A DNA stretch of 15,000 bases from Theodoxus fluviatilis. Its lineage: Eukaryota; Mollusca; Gastropoda; Cycloneritida; Neritidae. Below the pieces are notes generated by a model. It searched no databases and had not been told where the DNA came from. It saw only the letters and a program-made list of their open reading frames with translations. The translations under genes were made by a program, and so were the position numbers. Positions 1 to 8,793 of the stretch are shown one piece after another (within the stretch, counting starts at the first letter, position 1; the number at the start of each line of letters is the position of its first letter). Location of the stretch: the NCBI GenBank assembly GCA_034096865.1, contig JAWQFJ010018316.1, forward strand, positions 1-15,000, read 5' to 3'.

Positions 1-990
1 CTACCTGGCCGCGCTACCTACCTGGCCGCGCTACCTGGCCGCAGCCTACCTACCTGGCCGCGCTACCTGGCCGCGCTACCTGGCCGCTCTACCTGGCCGC
101 GCTACCTACCTGCCGCGCTACCTACCTGGCCGCGCTACCTGGCCGCTACCTACCTGGCCGCGCTATACCTGGCCCGCGTACCTTACTGGCCGCGCTACCC
201 TACCTGGCCGCGCTACTACTGGCCGACTACTACTGGCCGCGCTACCCCTGGCCGCGCTACCTCCTGGCCGCGCTACTACCTGGCCGCGCTACCTACCTGG
301 GGCCAGGCCCGCTACTACCTGGCGCGCTACCTGGCCGCGCTACCTACGTGGCGCGCTACCTGACCGCGCTACCTACCTGGCCGCGCTACCTGGCCGCGCT
401 ACCTACCTGGCCGCGCTACCTACCTGGCCGCGCTACCTGGCCGCGCTACCTACCTGCCGCGTACTACTGGCCGCTTGCTACCTGGCCGCCTACCTCTGGC
501 CGCGCTACCTGCGCGCTACCTGGCCGCGCTACCTGGCCGCGCTACCTACCTGGCCGCGCTACCTACCTGGCCGCGCTACCTGGCCGCGCTACCTACCTGG
601 CCGCGCTACCTACCTGGCCGCGCTACCTACCTGGCCGCGCTACCTGGCCGCGCTACTACCTGGCCGCGCTACCTGGCCGCGCTTATTGGCCATGGTTCCT
701 GGCCGCGCTACCTACCTGGCCATGCTACCTGGCCGCGCTAACTGGACGCGCTACCTACCTGGCCGCGCTTATTGGCCATCGCTACCTGGCCGCGCTACCT
801 GGATGCGCTACCTACCTGGCCGCGCTACCTACCTGGCCGCGCTACCTGGCCGCGCTACCTGGCCACGCTTATGGCATGCTACCTGGCCGCGCTACCTACC
901 TGGCCGCGCTACCTGGACGCGCTACCTACTGACCATTGCTACCTGGCGCGCTACCTACCTGGCCGCGCTTATAGGCTATGCTACCTGGCC
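1..990. repeat. GC-rich minisatellite, mixed 13-bp and 17-bp units
   Basis: The stretch is a tandem array of CTACCTGGCCGCG (13 bp) interspersed with CTACCTACCTGGCCGCG (17 bp, the same unit with an extra TACC step). It enters from the left edge, so its full length is unknown, and it fades out after a last unit near 981-990. From about 680 onward some units carry a GCTTAT variant (starting at 681, 767, 867 and 967). The first 350 bases contain many small irregularities, such as CTACTACTGG, CTACCCTACC and missing bases. Because 13 and 17 are not multiples of three, the frame shifts constantly. The open frames seen here (products rich in LAALPGRATW) are by-products of stop-poor repeats, not genes. 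Confidence 0.95.
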
Positions 991-1570
991 CACCACCGCA
1001 GTGGCGACGGAAGAGAGAGCGTGAGTTATATCCGTGCTTGGTCCTTTTATTTGGGCGCCGTGATTTTCCAGGCTTGCTGTTGTGCGGAGCGCGGAATGAG
1101 CGATGAATTGTAGGCGTGCTGTCATGTTTCATCTTTTAAAATTCTTCCCACACCACTATCCCATGTTCTTTCTTCTCTCACTCTTTTGCTCACTGCATTC
1201 TATAAAAAAAAAAACAAACAAAAGAGCGTTACGAAATGCTTCTACCACAGTTTCTTCCGGTTGCAGTTATATTTTTGCTCCGTGTCCTTTAAAAAAGTAT
1301 TTTTGCATTTTCAATCTTGCGTTTTCAAGCACTGATTCATCACTCCTTCCTCCCTTTAATCCTCTTTTACCTCATCTTCTTTGCCTGGGCATCCTGTTCA
1401 CAATGTGTGGGCTTGCCTTCGTCGCTTAATCAGACCAGCCATGTGGCGCCAGTCCTCTTCCTTCCACCATTCTGAAGCTCAGCGCGCCGTGACGAAACTT
1501 GCGAAAAGAGACGGAAATAGTTCGACTTGCTGCATGCAGTTGCGCATGACTCCACAGCACGAGACAGGCA
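991..1570. other. unique sequence, no gene recognised
   Basis: This is non-repetitive DNA between the GC-rich minisatellite and the foldback-like element. It holds an 11-base A run at 1204-1214 and several T-rich patches. Small open frames of about 70-110 codons exist, but none shows a recognisable domain or good start context. I see no RNA gene or convincing promoter. It could be intergenic or intronic. Confidence 0.5.
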
Positions 1571-1593
1571 CTGGGGCGGGTTTCAAAATGCGA

Positions 1594-1619
1594 AGATCTC
1601 GGTAGATCTACGCAGATCT
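1594..1619. repeat. three AGATCT palindromes at exact 10-bp spacing
   Basis: AGATCT occurs at 1594-1599, 1604-1609 and 1614-1619, exactly one helical turn apart, just inside the left terminal inverted repeat of the foldback-like element. The right arm has a related AAGATCTT palindrome near 2252. Subterminal repeats of this type are often transposase-binding sites in DNA transposons; that role is inferred here. Confidence 0.5.
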
Positions 1620-1722
1620 CGCCAATTGGGCAGTTTCATTCTTTGCTTGCTCGCGAGCCAATCGTAGACGAGCGTAGATTGAGCGAGGCAGTTTGAGCGG
1701 TGCCTAGCTAGTGAGATTCAAG

Positions 1723-1805
1723 ATGGCGGACAGCATGAGCATCGTGTCACTAGGAGTGACGTTTTTGGACGAGTCTTCGGTTAACTTTAACTTTCTTGGT
1801 TTACG
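1723..1805 (+). CDS. possible first coding exon (speculative)
   Basis: The context CAAGATGGCGGAC resembles both a good Kozak start (purine at -3, G at +4) and the AAGATGGCGGC-type YY1 site found at starts of many animal housekeeping genes. The frame from the ATG runs 28 codons (beginning MADSMSIVSLGVTFLDE) to a TAA at 1807-1809. The sequence TTACG/GTAAGG at 1801-1810 is a good 5' splice-donor match, which would end the exon at 1805 just before that stop. No downstream acceptor or second exon can be assigned. The same CAAGATGGCG word recurs inverted at 2187-2196, so it may simply be part of a transposon arm. Confidence 0.15.
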
Positions 1806-2298
1806 GTAAGGTTTGAGGTTATTGTGTAAATTGAACATTTTTATTACCACTACCTATGCCCTGATAAGTGACTCCTGAGCCTAGTGCAGTCAAAGACCCT
1901 ATGTACACTACCGCGCACTAGCGATTTTCCTTTACGCAAAGGGAGGTCAGAATGTAGAGTTACGTCTCTTTGCGAGAGAATTTTCAATTCGAACTTAATG
2001 CAGGATTTCTCACCGTCAACCACACATCGTGCACACAATAAAGAAAAAAATCGTAATCTACTTCAATTGTCCAGCTGAGATTGCAGCGAGGTGACAAATT
2101 AAGGCACACATGAGTCAGCGGAGAACGAATTATCGAATATTTTCAGTGTCGAAGCGTCACAAAACATAAACCCTAGTCTCGGTCGTCGCCATCTTGGATC
2201 TTCGCTCGCCGCTGGGGTAGTTTCTTTTTTAGCTAGCTCTTACTGCGAAGCAAGATCTTGCGACCAAGATCGACTACCTATTTTGAAACCCGCCCCTG

Positions 2299-2529
2299 AC
2301 ATATTAGTCTGATGATTGCTGTAGAGAGCTAAGCCTTTCCCGTGGGGAATGACGGCTCGTAACCGTATTCCCAGCCTGAGTTCGCAGTTTTGTGTCTCCC
2401 AGACAACCAACTGTGTTTGTGTTCTTAGTCAAATCCGTGTGGAGCCGTTGCATAAGCGTTTTGTGGCATACTATCCGGATTGATTCGACACATCTATTCT
2501 AGCCGCCGCTATTCAGAACATCTCCCGGA
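2299..2529. other. unique spacer upstream of the repeat ORF
   Basis: These 231 bases separate the foldback-like element from the ATG at 2530. No TATA box or other confident promoter element is visible. An in-frame TAG at 2500-2502 closes the frame upstream, so the ATG at 2530 is the first possible start in that frame unless an intron intervenes. Confidence 0.45.
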
Positions 2530-5500
2530 ATGGGACGCAAACCTCTTGTTGCACACAAATACTTTTCAGCCAAAGCCTCAGCTGTAATTAAGGCGCATAG
2601 TCGTAGCCATGCTCTGCCGTATGTCAACACGGACCAGACAGTCAAACAGAGGACAGACTGCTGTAGTCATGTTTTGCCGTGTAGATATCACGGTCAAGGC
2701 AATCAGGCAGTGTATGACTACAACAGTATGTCCTCTGTTCGAGTGCCTGGTCCGTTCTATGACCATGAGCAAGTCACGGCACCTCTAGTTGTGTTCTATG
2801 ACCATGAGCAAGTCACGGCACCTCTAGTTGTGTTCTATGACCATGAGGTAGTCACGGCACCCCTAGTTGTGTTATATGACCATGAGGTAGTCACGTCACC
2901 TCTAGTTGTGTTCTATGACCATGAGGTAGTCACGGCACGTCTAGTTGTGTTCTATGACCATGAGGTAGTCACGTCACCTCTAGTTGTGTTCTATGACCAT
3001 GAGGTAGTCACGGCACCTATAGTTGTGTTCTATAACCATGAGCAAGTCACGGCACCTCTAGTTGTGTTCTATGACCATGAGGTAGTCACGGCACCTCTAG
3101 TTGTGTTCTATGACCATGAGCAAGTCACGGCATCTCTAGTTGTGTTCTATGACCATGAGGCAGTCACGGCACCTCTAGTTGTGTTCTATGACCATGAGCA
3201 AGTCAGGGCACTTCTAGTTGTGTTCTATGACCATGAGGTAGTCACGGCACCTCTAGTTGTGTTCTATGACCAGGAGGTAGTCATGGCACCTCTAGTTGTG
3301 TTTTGTGACCATGAGCAAGTCACAGTACCTCTAGTTGTGTTCTATGACCATGAGCAAGTCACGGCACCTCTAGTTGTGTTCTATGACCATGAGCAAGTCA
3401 CGGCACCTCTAGTTGTGTTCTATGACCATGAGGTAGTCACGGCACCTCTAGTTGTGTTCTATGACCATGAGCAAGTCACGGCATCTCTAGTAGTGTTCTA
3501 TGACCATGAGCAAGTCACGGCACCTCTAGTTGTGTTCTATGACCATGAGGTAGTCACAGTTCCTCTAGTTGTGTTCTATGACCATCAGCAAGTCACGGCA
3601 CCTCTAGTTGTGTTCTATGCCCATGAGCAAGTCACGGCACCTCTAGTTGTGTTCTATGACCATGAGGTAGTCACAGTTCCTCTAGTTGTGTTCTATGACC
3701 ATCAGCAAGTCACGGCACCTCTAGTTGTGTTCTATGACCATGAGCAAATCACGGCACCTCTAGTTGTGTTCTATGACCATCAGCAAGTCACGGCACCTCT
3801 AGTTGTGTTCAATGACCATCAGCAAGTCATGGCACCTCTAGTTGTATTCTATGACCATGAGCAAGTCACGGCACCTCTAGTTGTGTTCTATGACCATCAG
3901 CAAGTCATGGCACCTCTAGTTGTGTTCTATGACCATCAGCAAGTCACGGCACCTCTAGTTGTGTTCTATGACCATCAGCAAGTCACGGCACCTCTAGTAG
4001 TGTTCTATGACCATGAGGTAGTCACGGCACCTCTAGTTGTGTTCTATGACCATGAGCAAGTCACGGCATCTCTAGTTGTGTTCTATGACCATGAGGTAGT
4101 CACGGCACCTCTAGTTGTGTTCTATGGCCATGAGCAAGTCACGGCACCTCTAGTTGTGTTCTATGACCATGAGCAAGTCACGGCACCTCTAGTTGTGTTC
4201 TATGACCATGAGGTAGTCACTGCACCTCTAGTTGTGTTCTATGACCATGAGGTAGTCACGGCACCTCTAGGTGTGTTCTATGACCATGAGGTAGTCACGG
4301 CACCTCTAGTTGTGTTCTATGACCATGAGGTAGTCACAGTTCCTCTAGTTGTGTTCTATGACCATCAGCAAGTCATGGCACCTCTAGTTGTGTTCTATGA
4401 CCATCAGCAAGTCACGGCACCTCTAGTTGTGTTCTATGACCATGATGTAGTCACAGCACCTCTAGTTGTGTTCTATGGCCATGAGGTAGTGACGGCACCT
4501 CTAGTTGTGTTCTATGACCATGAGGTAGTCACGGCACCTCTAATTGTGTTCTATGACCATGAGGTAGTCACGGCACCTCTAGTTGTGTTCTATGACCATG
4601 AGCAAGTCACGACACCTCTAGTTGTGTTCTATGACTATGAGGTAGTCACGGCACCCCTAGTTGTGTTCTATGACTATGAGGTAGTCACGGCACCCCTAGT
4701 TGTGTTCTATGACAATGAGCAAGTCACGGCACCCCTAGTTGTGTCCTATGACCATGAGGTAGTCACGGCACCTCTAGTTGTGTTCTATGACCATGAGGTA
4801 GTCACGGCACCTCTAGTTGTGTTTTGTGACCATGAGGTAGTCATGGCACCTCTAGCTGTGTTCTATGACCATGAGGTAGTCACGGCACCTCTAGTTGTGT
4901 TTTGTGACCATGAGGTAGTCATGGCACCTCTAGTTGTGTTTTGTGACCATGAGGTAGTCATGGCACCTCTAGTTGTGTTCTATGACCATGAGGTAGTCAT
5001 GGCACCTCTAGTTGTGTTCTATGACCATGAGGTAGTCATGGCACCTCTAGTTGTGTTCTATGACCATGAGGTAGTCACGGCACCTCTAGTAGTGTTCTAT
5101 GACTATGAGGTAGTCACGGCACCTCTAGTTGTGTTCTATGACCATGAGGTAGTCACGGCACCCCTAGTTGTGTTCTATGACCATGAGGTAGTCATGGCAC
5201 CTCTAGTTGTGTTCTATGACCATGAGGTAGTCATGGCACCTCTAGTTGTGTTCTATGACCATGAGGTAGTCATGGCACCTCTAGTTGTGTTTTGTGACCA
5301 TGAGGTAGTCATGGCACCTCTAGTTGTGTTCTATGACCATGAGGTAGTCATGGCACCTCTAGTTGTGTTCTATGACCATGAGGTAGTCACGGCACCTCTA
5401 GTTGTGTTCTATGACCATGAGGTAGTCATGGCACCTCTAGTTGTGTTCTATGACCATGAGGTAGTCACGGCACGTCTAGTTGTGTTCTATGACCATGAGG

Positions 5501-7998
5501 TAGTCACGGCACCTCTAGGTGTGTTCTATGACCATGAGGTAGTCATGGCACCTCTAGTTGTGTTCTATGACCATGAGGTAGTCACGGCACCTCTAGTTGT
5601 GTTCTATGACCATGAGGTAGTCACGGCACCTCTAGTTGTGTTCTATGACCATCAACAAGTCATGGCACCTCTAGTTGTGTTCTATGACCATGAGGTAGTC
5701 ACGGCACCTCTAGTTGTGTTTTGTGACCATGAGGTAGTCATGGCACCTCTAATTGTGTTCTATGACCATGAGGTAGTCACGGCACCTCTAGTTGTGTTTT
5801 GTGACCATGAGGTAGTCATGGCACCTCTAGTTGTGTTCTATGACCATGAGGTAGTCACGGCACCTCTAGTTGTGTTCTATGACCATGAGCAAGTCACGGC
5901 ACCTCTAGTTGTGTTTTGTGACCATGAGCAAGTCATGGCACCTCTAGTTGTGTTCTATGACCATGAGGTAGTCACTGCACCTCTAGTTGTGTTCTATGAC
6001 CATGAGGTAGTCACGGCACCTCTAGTTGTGTTCTATGACCATGAGGTAGTCACGGCACCTCTAGTTGTGTTCTATGACCATGAGGTAGTCACGGCACCTC
6101 TAGTTGTGTTCTATGACCATGAGCAAGTCACGGCACCTCTAATTGTGTTCTATGACCATGAGGTAGTCATGGCACCTCTAATTGTGTTCTATGACCATGA
6201 GGTAGTCATGGCACCTCTAATTGTGTTTTATGACCATGAGCAAGTCACGGCACCTCTAATTGTGTTCTATGACCATGAGGTAGTCATGGCACCTCTAATT
6301 GTGTTCTATGACCATGAGGTAGTCACGGCACCTCTAGTTGTGTTTTGTGACCATGAGCAAGTCATGGCACCTCTAGTTGTGTTCTATGACCATGAGGTAG
6401 TCACTGCACCTCTAGTTGTGTTCTATGACCATGAGGTAGTCACGGCACCTCTAGTTGTGTTCTATGACCATGAGGTAGTCACGGCACCTCTAGTTGTGTT
6501 CTATGACCATGAGCAAGTCACGGCACCTCTAGTTGTGTTCTATGACCATGAGCAAGTCACGGCACCTCTAGTTGTGTTCTATAACCATGAGCAAGTCACG
6601 GCACCTCTAGTTGTGTTCTATGACCATGAGGTAGTCACGGCACCTCTAGTTGTGTCCTATGACCATGAGGTAGTCACTGCACCTCTAGTTGTGTTCTATG
6701 ACCATGAGCAAGTCACGGCACCTATAGTTGTGTTCTATGACCATGAGCACGTTACGGCACCTCTAGTTGTGTTTTATGACCATGAGCATGTCACGGCACC
6801 TCTAGTTGTGTTCAATGACCATGAGGTAGTCACTGCACCTCTAGTTGTGTTCTATGGCCATGAGCAAGTCACGGCATCTCTAGTTGTGTTCTATGACCAT
6901 GAGCAAGTCACGGCACCTCTAGTTGGGTTCTATGACCATGAGCACGTTACGGCACCTCTAGTTGTGTTCTATGACCATGAGCAAGTCACGGTACCTCTAG
7001 TTGTGTTCTATGACCATGAGGTAGTTACGACACCTCTAGTTGTGTTTTGTGACCATGAGCAAGTCACGGCACCTCTAGTTGTGTTCTATGACCATGAGGT
7101 AGTCATGGCACCTCTAGTTGTGTTCTATGACCATGAGCAAGTCACGGCACCTCTAGTTGTGTTCTATGCCCATGAGGTAGTCACGGCACCGCTAGTTGTG
7201 TTCTATGCCCATGAGCAAGTCACGGCACCTCTAGTTGTGTTCTGTGACCATGAGGTAGTTACGACACCTCTAGTTGTGTTTTGTGACCATGAGCAAGTCA
7301 CGGCACCTCTGGTTGTGTTCTATGACCATGAGCACGTTACGGCACGTCTAGTTGTGTTCTATGACCACGAGCAAGTCACGGCACCTCTAGTTGTGTTCTA
7401 TGACCATGAGGTAGTCACGGCACCTCTAGTAGTGTTTTGTGACCATGAGCAAGTCACGGCACCACTAGTTGTGTTCTATGACCATGAGCAAGTCACGGCA
7501 CCTCTAGTTGTGTTCTATGACCATGAGGTAGTCACGGCACCTCTAGTTGTGTTCTATGACCATGAGCAAGTCACGGCACCTCTAGTTGTGTTCTATGACC
7601 ATGAGCAAGTCATGGCACCTCTAGTTGTGTTCTATGACCATGAGGTAGTCACGGCACCTCTAGTTGTGTTCTATGACCATGAGCAAGTCGCGGCACCTCT
7701 AGTTGTGTTCTATGACCATGAGGTAGTCACGGCACCTCCAGTTGTGTTCTATGACCATGAGCAAGTCGCGGCACCTCTAGTTGTGTTCTATGACCATGAG
7801 CAAGTCACGGCATCTCTAGTTGTGTTCTATGACCATGAGGCAGTCACGGCACCTCTAGTTGTGTTCTATGACCATGAGGTAGTCACGGCACCTATAGTTG
7901 TGTTCTATGACCATGAGGTAGTCACGGCACCTCTAGTTGTGTTCTATGACCATGGGGTAGTCACGGCACCTATATTGTGTTCTATGACCATGAGGTAG
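2530..7998 (+). CDS. hypothetical 13-residue-repeat protein, 5' segment (1822 codons, possibly a pseudogene or fortuitous)
   Basis: I do not recognise this protein. The ATG has a good Kozak context (G at -3, G at +4), and an in-frame TAG lies 27 bases upstream of the A of the ATG. Residues 1-75 are unique, basic and polar, with no obvious signal peptide or membrane segment. They include an imperfect 20-residue duplication (SHALP.../SHVLP...). From residue 76 the protein is about 134 tandem copies of FYDHEVVTAPLVV, with common alternatives Q for the first V of EVV, M or S around TAP, and I in LVV. The unit mixes beta-prone residues (V, Y, F, T) with an acidic/His cluster (YDHE), so an extended or beta-stacked fibre is conceivable but is inference only. 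The frame ends because a 1-bp deletion at about 7974 shifts it into a TAG at 7996-7998. Without the deletion the repeat would continue. The alternative is a noncoding minisatellite that happens to have one open frame. Confidence 0.3.
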   Translation: MGRKPLVAHKYFSAKASAVIKAHSRSHALPYVNTDQTVKQRTDCCSHVLPCRYHGQGNQAVYDYNSMSSVRVPGPFYDHEQVTAPLVVFYDHEQVTAPLVVFYDHEVVTAPLVVLYDHEVVTSPLVVFYDHEVVTARLVVFYDHEVVTSPLVVFYDHEVVTAPIVVFYNHEQVTAPLVVFYDHEVVTAPLVVFYDHEQVTASLVVFYDHEAVTAPLVVFYDHEQVRALLVVFYDHEVVTAPLVVFYDQEVVMAPLVVFCDHEQVTVPLVVFYDHEQVTAPLVVFYDHEQVTAPLVVFYDHEVVTAPLVVFYDHEQVTASLVVFYDHEQVTAPLVVFYDHEVVTVPLVVFYDHQQVTAPLVVFYAHEQVTAPLVVFYDHEVVTVPLVVFYDHQQVTAPLVVFYDHEQITAPLVVFYDHQQVTAPLVVFNDHQQVMAPLVVFYDHEQVTAPLVVFYDHQQVMAPLVVFYDHQQVTAPLVVFYDHQQVTAPLVVFYDHEVVTAPLVVFYDHEQVTASLVVFYDHEVVTAPLVVFYGHEQVTAPLVVFYDHEQVTAPLVVFYDHEVVTAPLVVFYDHEVVTAPLGVFYDHEVVTAPLVVFYDHEVVTVPLVVFYDHQQVMAPLVVFYDHQQVTAPLVVFYDHDVVTAPLVVFYGHEVVTAPLVVFYDHEVVTAPLIVFYDHEVVTAPLVVFYDHEQVTTPLVVFYDYEVVTAPLVVFYDYEVVTAPLVVFYDNEQVTAPLVVSYDHEVVTAPLVVFYDHEVVTAPLVVFCDHEVVMAPLAVFYDHEVVTAPLVVFCDHEVVMAPLVVFCDHEVVMAPLVVFYDHEVVMAPLVVFYDHEVVMAPLVVFYDHEVVTAPLVVFYDYEVVTAPLVVFYDHEVVTAPLVVFYDHEVVMAPLVVFYDHEVVMAPLVVFYDHEVVMAPLVVFCDHEVVMAPLVVFYDHEVVMAPLVVFYDHEVVTAPLVVFYDHEVVMAPLVVFYDHEVVTARLVVFYDHEVVTAPLGVFYDHEVVMAPLVVFYDHEVVTAPLVVFYDHEVVTAPLVVFYDHQQVMAPLVVFYDHEVVTAPLVVFCDHEVVMAPLIVFYDHEVVTAPLVVFCDHEVVMAPLVVFYDHEVVTAPLVVFYDHEQVTAPLVVFCDHEQVMAPLVVFYDHEVVTAPLVVFYDHEVVTAPLVVFYDHEVVTAPLVVFYDHEVVTAPLVVFYDHEQVTAPLIVFYDHEVVMAPLIVFYDHEVVMAPLIVFYDHEQVTAPLIVFYDHEVVMAPLIVFYDHEVVTAPLVVFCDHEQVMAPLVVFYDHEVVTAPLVVFYDHEVVTAPLVVFYDHEVVTAPLVVFYDHEQVTAPLVVFYDHEQVTAPLVVFYNHEQVTAPLVVFYDHEVVTAPLVVSYDHEVVTAPLVVFYDHEQVTAPIVVFYDHEHVTAPLVVFYDHEHVTAPLVVFNDHEVVTAPLVVFYGHEQVTASLVVFYDHEQVTAPLVGFYDHEHVTAPLVVFYDHEQVTVPLVVFYDHEVVTTPLVVFCDHEQVTAPLVVFYDHEVVMAPLVVFYDHEQVTAPLVVFYAHEVVTAPLVVFYAHEQVTAPLVVFCDHEVVTTPLVVFCDHEQVTAPLVVFYDHEHVTARLVVFYDHEQVTAPLVVFYDHEVVTAPLVVFCDHEQVTAPLVVFYDHEQVTAPLVVFYDHEVVTAPLVVFYDHEQVTAPLVVFYDHEQVMAPLVVFYDHEVVTAPLVVFYDHEQVAAPLVVFYDHEVVTAPPVVFYDHEQVAAPLVVFYDHEQVTASLVVFYDHEAVTAPLVVFYDHEVVTAPIVVFYDHEVVTAPLVVFYDHGVVTAPILCSMTMR
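2603..2722 (+). repeat. diverged 60-bp tandem duplication in the leader
   Basis: The 18 bases from 2603 and the 18 bases from 2663 match at 15 positions, all three differences being transitions. Looser similarity continues through ACGG(A/T)C...CA(G/A)(T/A)CA with small offsets. The offset is exactly 60 bp (20 codons), so both copies read in the same frame. This suggests an older cycle of in-frame duplication before the 39-bp array grew. Confidence 0.5.
4840..6370 (+). repeat. sub-block of the 39-bp array rich in ATG (Met) variants and TTTTGT units
   Basis: Here many units carry GTCATGGC instead of GTCACGGC, an ACG-to-ATG change of the type produced at methylated CpG. Several units also carry the linked TTTTGT change. 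Within it, a recognisable unit (TTTTGTGACCATGAGCAAGT followed by ATGG) recurs with GTGTTTTGTG at 5911 and 6340, an offset of 429 bp or 11 units. Followed in both cases by a unit with GTCACTGC, this points to block duplication. Confidence 0.7.
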
Positions 7999-8763
7999 TC
8001 ATGGCACCTCTAGTTGTGTTCTATGACCATGAGGTAGTCATGGCACCTATAGTTGTGTTCTATGACCATGAGGTAGTCACGGCACCTCTAGCTGTGTTCT
8101 ATGACCATGAGCAAGTCACGGCATCTCTAGTTGTGTTCTATGACCATGAGCACGTCACGGCACCTCTAGTTGTGTTCTATGACCATGAGCACGTTACGGC
8201 ACCTCTAGTTGTGTTCTATGACCATGAGCAAGTCATGGCACCTCTAGTTGTGTTCTATGACCATGAGGTAGTCACGGCACCTCTAGTTGTGTTCTATGAC
8301 CATGAGCAAGTCACGGCATCTCTAGTTGTGTTCTATGACCATGAGGTAGTCACGGCACCTCTAGTTGTGTTCTATGACCATGAGCAAGTCACGGCATCTC
8401 TAGTTGTGTTCTATGACCATGAGCAAGTCACGGCATCTCTAGTTGTGTTCTATGACCATGAGGTAGTCACGGCACCTCTAGTTGTGTTCTATGACCATGA
8501 GCAAGTCACGGCATCTCTAGTTGTGTTCTATGACCATGAGGTAGTCACGGCACCTCTAGTTGTGTTCTATGACCATGAGCAAGTCACGGCATCTCTAGTA
8601 GTGTTCTATGACCATGAGCAAATCACGGCACCTCTAGTTGTGTTCTATGACCATAAGTAGTCACGACACCTCTAGCTGTGTTCTATGACCATGAGCAAAT
8701 CACGGCACCTCTAGTTGTGTTCTATGACCATGAGGTAGTCACGGCACCTCTAGTTGTGTTCTT
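7974..8763 (+). other. cluster of three 1-bp deletions in the repeat frame
   Basis: A G is missing after 7974 (CTATATTGTG for CTATAGTTGTG). One base is missing near 8655 (CCATAAGTAG for CCATGAGGTAG, with a substitution). An A is missing between 8762 and 8763 (TTCTTGACC for TTCTATGACC). None lies in a long homopolymer. Each moves the unit frame by -1, and together they remove exactly three bases, so downstream units return to the frame that starts at 2530. The first produces the stop at 7996-7998 and the second creates TAG at 8658-8660. Confidence 0.9.
7977..8660 (+). pseudogene. repeat reading frame between first and second deletions (227 codons)
   Basis: After the deletion at 7974 the 13-residue repeat continues in the next frame for about 17 units, ending in a TAG at 8658-8660 caused by the second deletion. 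It has no start of its own; any ATG is an internal repeat variant. From about 8260 to 8620 the units alternate EVVTAPLVV and EQVTASLVV in an A-B-A-B-B-A-B-A-B pattern. This is best treated as a frame-shifted fragment of the array, not a separate gene. Confidence 0.4.
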
Positions 8764-8793
8764 GACCATGAGCAAGTCACGGCATCTCTAGTA

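Larger units (their letters stand above)
1571..2298. mobile_element. putative non-autonomous foldback/MITE-like DNA element (about 728 bp)
   Basis: The ends form an inverted repeat. ggggcgggtttcaaaat at 1573-1589 is the exact reverse complement of 2280-2296, and extending two bases outward gives a 19-bp TIR with one mismatch (CT on the left, CA on the right). Further in, a second inverted pair, caagatggcg at 1719-1728 and cgccatcttg at 2187-2196, suggests long diverged arms of roughly 110-160 bp. GATC- and AGCTAGC-rich patches in both arms fit this. The right-hand end begins CAGGGG, reminiscent of hAT-type termini, but I see no 8-bp target-site duplication next to either end. No transposase is encoded, so any element would be non-autonomous and old. 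Confidence 0.6.

Noticed and set aside
348..1113. Several overlapping plus-strand open frames encoding LAALPGRATW-like repeats
   Set aside because: They come from a 13/17-bp GC-rich minisatellite with few stops. The units shift frame, several frames are open at once, and the products overlap each other.
1103..1605. Open frames of 74-108 codons in the unique region
   Set aside because: They have poor start contexts and no domain or family resemblance, and the lengths are expected by chance.
1935..1974. CGCAAAG/CTTTGCG hairpin
   Set aside because: Only 7 bp of perfect stem around a 26-base loop; too weak to call a structured RNA or regulatory site.
2036..2045. AATAAAGAAAAAAA as a poly(A) signal
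   Set aside because: No transcription unit leads into it, and it lies inside the putative mobile element.
1850..2078. Overlapping plus- and minus-strand open frames of about 62-64 codons inside the foldback-like element
   Set aside because: They overlap on both strands with no motif. The inverted arms of the element explain the region better.
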